DNA of 64,000 nt from Youhaiella tibetensis. GTDB taxonomy: Bacteria > Pseudomonadota > Alphaproteobacteria > Rhizobiales > Devosiaceae. Below the pieces are notes generated by a model that made no database searches, was not told the origin of the DNA, and saw nothing but the letters and a program-made list of their open reading frames with translations. The DNA lies in the NCBI RefSeq assembly GCF_008000755.1, contig NZ_CP041690.1:1116001-1180000 (forward strand). The letters run 5' to 3'. The position numbers and the translations under genes are program-made. This document shows, piece by piece, positions 62,565-64,000 of this stretch. Positions within the stretch are counted from its first letter, which is position 1. Each line of letters begins with the position of its first letter.

Positions 62565-63713
62565 ATGCCCGAAATCTGCCTGAGCACCAAGACGTGGCGG
62601 TCCGGCGCGGCCTGGTTCAACCAGGCGCTGGCGCAGGCCATCGCCGGGGCAGGTGGCACCATCGCCTACATCGCGCCCCTGTCGCTTCCCGAGGATCGCG
62701 AGCCGCGTCACCCCAACCTCACCCGCATCGTCATTTCGCGCGAACGCGTGGGGGAGGGCGGCCGGATGACCCGCGGCCTCGCCTCGCTGCGCCGGATCGT
62801 GACGGGAACCCTCGCGACGCTGGCCCAGCGCCGGCACACCCGCACATTCCTCTTCTCCATCCCCGAGCCGCTGCTGTTCTCGCTGCCGCTCTTCGCGCTC
62901 CTCCGCCTGTCAGGGGCGAGTGTCGTCCTCATCGTCCACGATGCCGAGCCGCACCTCTGGCGACTCCCCGCGCCTCTGCGCGCGCTCGAACGCGCCGCCC
63001 TCGCCGCAAGCTACCGCCTGGCCACCGATCTCGTCTGTCTCACCGCCACCACCCGCGACGCGCTGATTGCCCGCTTCGCGGCTCCAAAGGCCAAGCTCCG
63101 CGTCATCCCGCACGGCGCCTTTGCCACGCGCGCTGCCACCCCCATCCCCGGGTCCGGCCGCCTCCTCGCCTTCGGCTCCATCCGTCCGAACAAGTCGCTG
63201 CTCGAAGTGATCGGCGCCGTTGTCCGCTGTCGGCAGGCAGGTCGCGACGTCACCCTCACCATCGCCGGGGAGCCGCTCGACGGCCCCTATTGGCAGCGCT
63301 GCCTGGCACTCATCGCCGAGGACACGAGCGGGTTCGACCTTCGTCCCGGCTTCGTGCCGGACGATGCCCTTCCCGAACTCATCGCGCGCAGCGATGCCCT
63401 GGTGCTCGCTTATCGCGACTTCGCCTCCCAGAGCGGGGTCGCAGTCCTCGCCGCCCTTGCGGCCCGCCCAGTCATCGCAACCGCCGCTGGCGGCATTGGC
63501 GAGCTCATGGCCGAAGGCCTTGCCTGCCAGCCCATCCCCGCCGATCCGGACGCCCGGGCCATAGCGAGCGCCATCTCGGCCTTCTACGACCAGCCGCCCG
63601 AGGCCTGGCGCGATGCCGCGAGCTCGGCCCGCGATCATTTCGCGACTGCCCTCGCCTGGGGACCCATCGGCGAGCGTTACCTGTCCTTTGCCCGGGAGTC
63701 CTCCGATGCGTGA
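62565..63713 (+). CDS. Glycosyltransferase (GT-B fold)
   Basis: The 382-residue protein has a GT-B layout: WRSGAAWFNQALAQAIAGAG near the N-terminus, IVHDAEPHLWRLPAPLRA, VIPHGAFA at the hinge, FGSIRPNKSLLEVIGA and a late LVLAYRDFASQSGVAVLAALA with ATAAGGIGELM (nucleotide-sugar site). Donor and acceptor are unknown. ATG 62565. Its end overlaps the acyltransferase start by 8 bp. It is divergent from the GT2 gene across 133 bp, which must hold both promoters. Confidence 0.88.
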   Translation: MPEICLSTKTWRSGAAWFNQALAQAIAGAGGTIAYIAPLSLPEDREPRHPNLTRIVISRERVGEGGRMTRGLASLRRIVTGTLATLAQRRHTRTFLFSIPEPLLFSLPLFALLRLSGASVVLIVHDAEPHLWRLPAPLRALERAALAASYRLATDLVCLTATTRDALIARFAAPKAKLRVIPHGAFATRAATPIPGSGRLLAFGSIRPNKSLLEVIGAVVRCRQAGRDVTLTIAGEPLDGPYWQRCLALIAEDTSGFDLRPGFVPDDALPELIARSDALVLAYRDFASQSGVAVLAALAARPVIATAAGGIGELMAEGLACQPIPADPDARAIASAISAFYDQPPEAWRDAASSARDHFATALAWGPIGERYLSFARESSDA

Positions 63714-64000
63714 GGCGCCCTCGCGCCTCGAAGGCATCCAGGCCCTCCGCGCCCTGGCGGCCCTGCTCGTTGTCCTCGACCATTGCCTGCTCAAGTTCAC
63801 TGCCGCCGGCCACCTGCCGCTTTGGGTCGAGCCCTTTGCCTACCGTTCCGGCTCGGCCGGCGTGGCCCTGTTCTTCGTCATCAGCGGCTTCATCATGGCG
63901 CGCACCGCCAGCCACCCGCGCGGCCGCGGGGCGGCGCGCCGCTTTATCGCCCGCCGTCTTCTCCGCATCGCTCCGCTCTATTGGCTGGCGACCCTCATCT
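63706..64000 (+). CDS. Acyltransferase 3 family protein, N-terminal fragment
   Basis: The frame runs off the right edge; 98 residues are seen. It opens SRLEGIQALRALAALLVVLDH with the conserved R-x10-H pattern of acyltransferase 3 proteins, then LFFVISGFIMA and FIARRLLRIAPLYWLATL. Such membrane proteins transfer acyl groups, often acetyl, to sugars of surface polysaccharides. ATG 63706 has GGGAG upstream and lies in the end of the preceding gene. Confidence 0.93.
   Translation, partial: MREAPSRLEGIQALRALAALLVVLDHCLLKFTAAGHLPLWVEPFAYRSGSAGVALFFVISGFIMARTASHPRGRGAARRFIARRLLRIAPLYWLATLI

Overview
The window is high-GC chromosomal DNA, densely coding, from an alphaproteobacterium of the order Hyphomicrobiales (Rhizobiales), most likely Devosia or a close relative. 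The case rests on the paired porins (N-terminus M-N/K-I-R-N-L-L-L-G-S-I-A-A-A-G, then a two-Cys segment), the TIGR02301 protein, the rhizobial-type dihydroorotase, the hemP/hmuSTUV heme locus and the fabI-gpm-aroC and pdxH/dnaJ blocks. Genus assignment is inference. No rRNA, tRNA, CRISPR array, insertion sequence or integrase was recognised.

Layout. 1-10 kb: housekeeping genes (GNAT fragment, ispH, a shortened PPDK-like protein, SleB-type hydrolase, HD hydrolase, ygfZ, dihydroorotase, three small unknowns, NUDIX). 10-21.5 kb: FAD-linked oxidase, fabI, histidine phosphatase, aroC, tlyA-xseB-HDAC, Sua5, bioY, MBL hydrolase, DUF1499, pdxH, dnaJ/cbpA. 21.5-25.5 kb: two tandem paralogous porins with matching promoters, leaders and 3' hairpins. 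25.8-30.7 kb: sugar ABC importer plus FGGY kinase. 30.7-38.8 kb: divergent heme-uptake locus (receptor, small exported protein and TonB on the minus strand; hemP-hmuSTUV on the plus strand). 38.9-44.7 kb: five-gene dipeptide/oligopeptide importer plus a DUF1684 gene. 44.8-49.8 kb: subtilisin autotransporter, then MarR regulator and FUSC efflux protein. 49.9-53.6 kb: thioredoxin 2, a Pat-like acyl-CoA synthetase/acetyltransferase fusion and an orphan receiver protein. 53.6-64 kb: surface-polysaccharide cluster (rhamnose reductase, pyruvyltransferase-like, flippase, polymerase-like, five transferases), interrupted by a minus-strand SGNH hydrolase with a tiny partner gene, and running off the right edge.

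How the genes work together. The heme genes form one uptake-and-use pathway: outer-membrane receptor energised by TonB, periplasmic HmuT, HmuUV importer and cytoplasmic HmuS, with the two arms sharing a promoter region that carries an iron-box-like palindrome. The secreted protease lies directly after a peptide importer, which fits a digest-and-import unit. The MarR gene has a perfect 13-bp-arm palindrome before it and overlaps the FUSC pump gene. The polysaccharide cluster supplies sugar synthesis, chain building, flipping and polymerisation.

The most unusual points are: a PPDK homologue lacking about 110 residues of its ATP-grasp half; porin transcripts whose 3' end carries a 9-nt sequence exactly complementary to their own ribosome-binding site; an apparent ATT start in the peptide permease gene; a dihydroorotase with Gln in place of the first metal-binding His; and the SGNH/52-aa gene pair inside the polysaccharide cluster.
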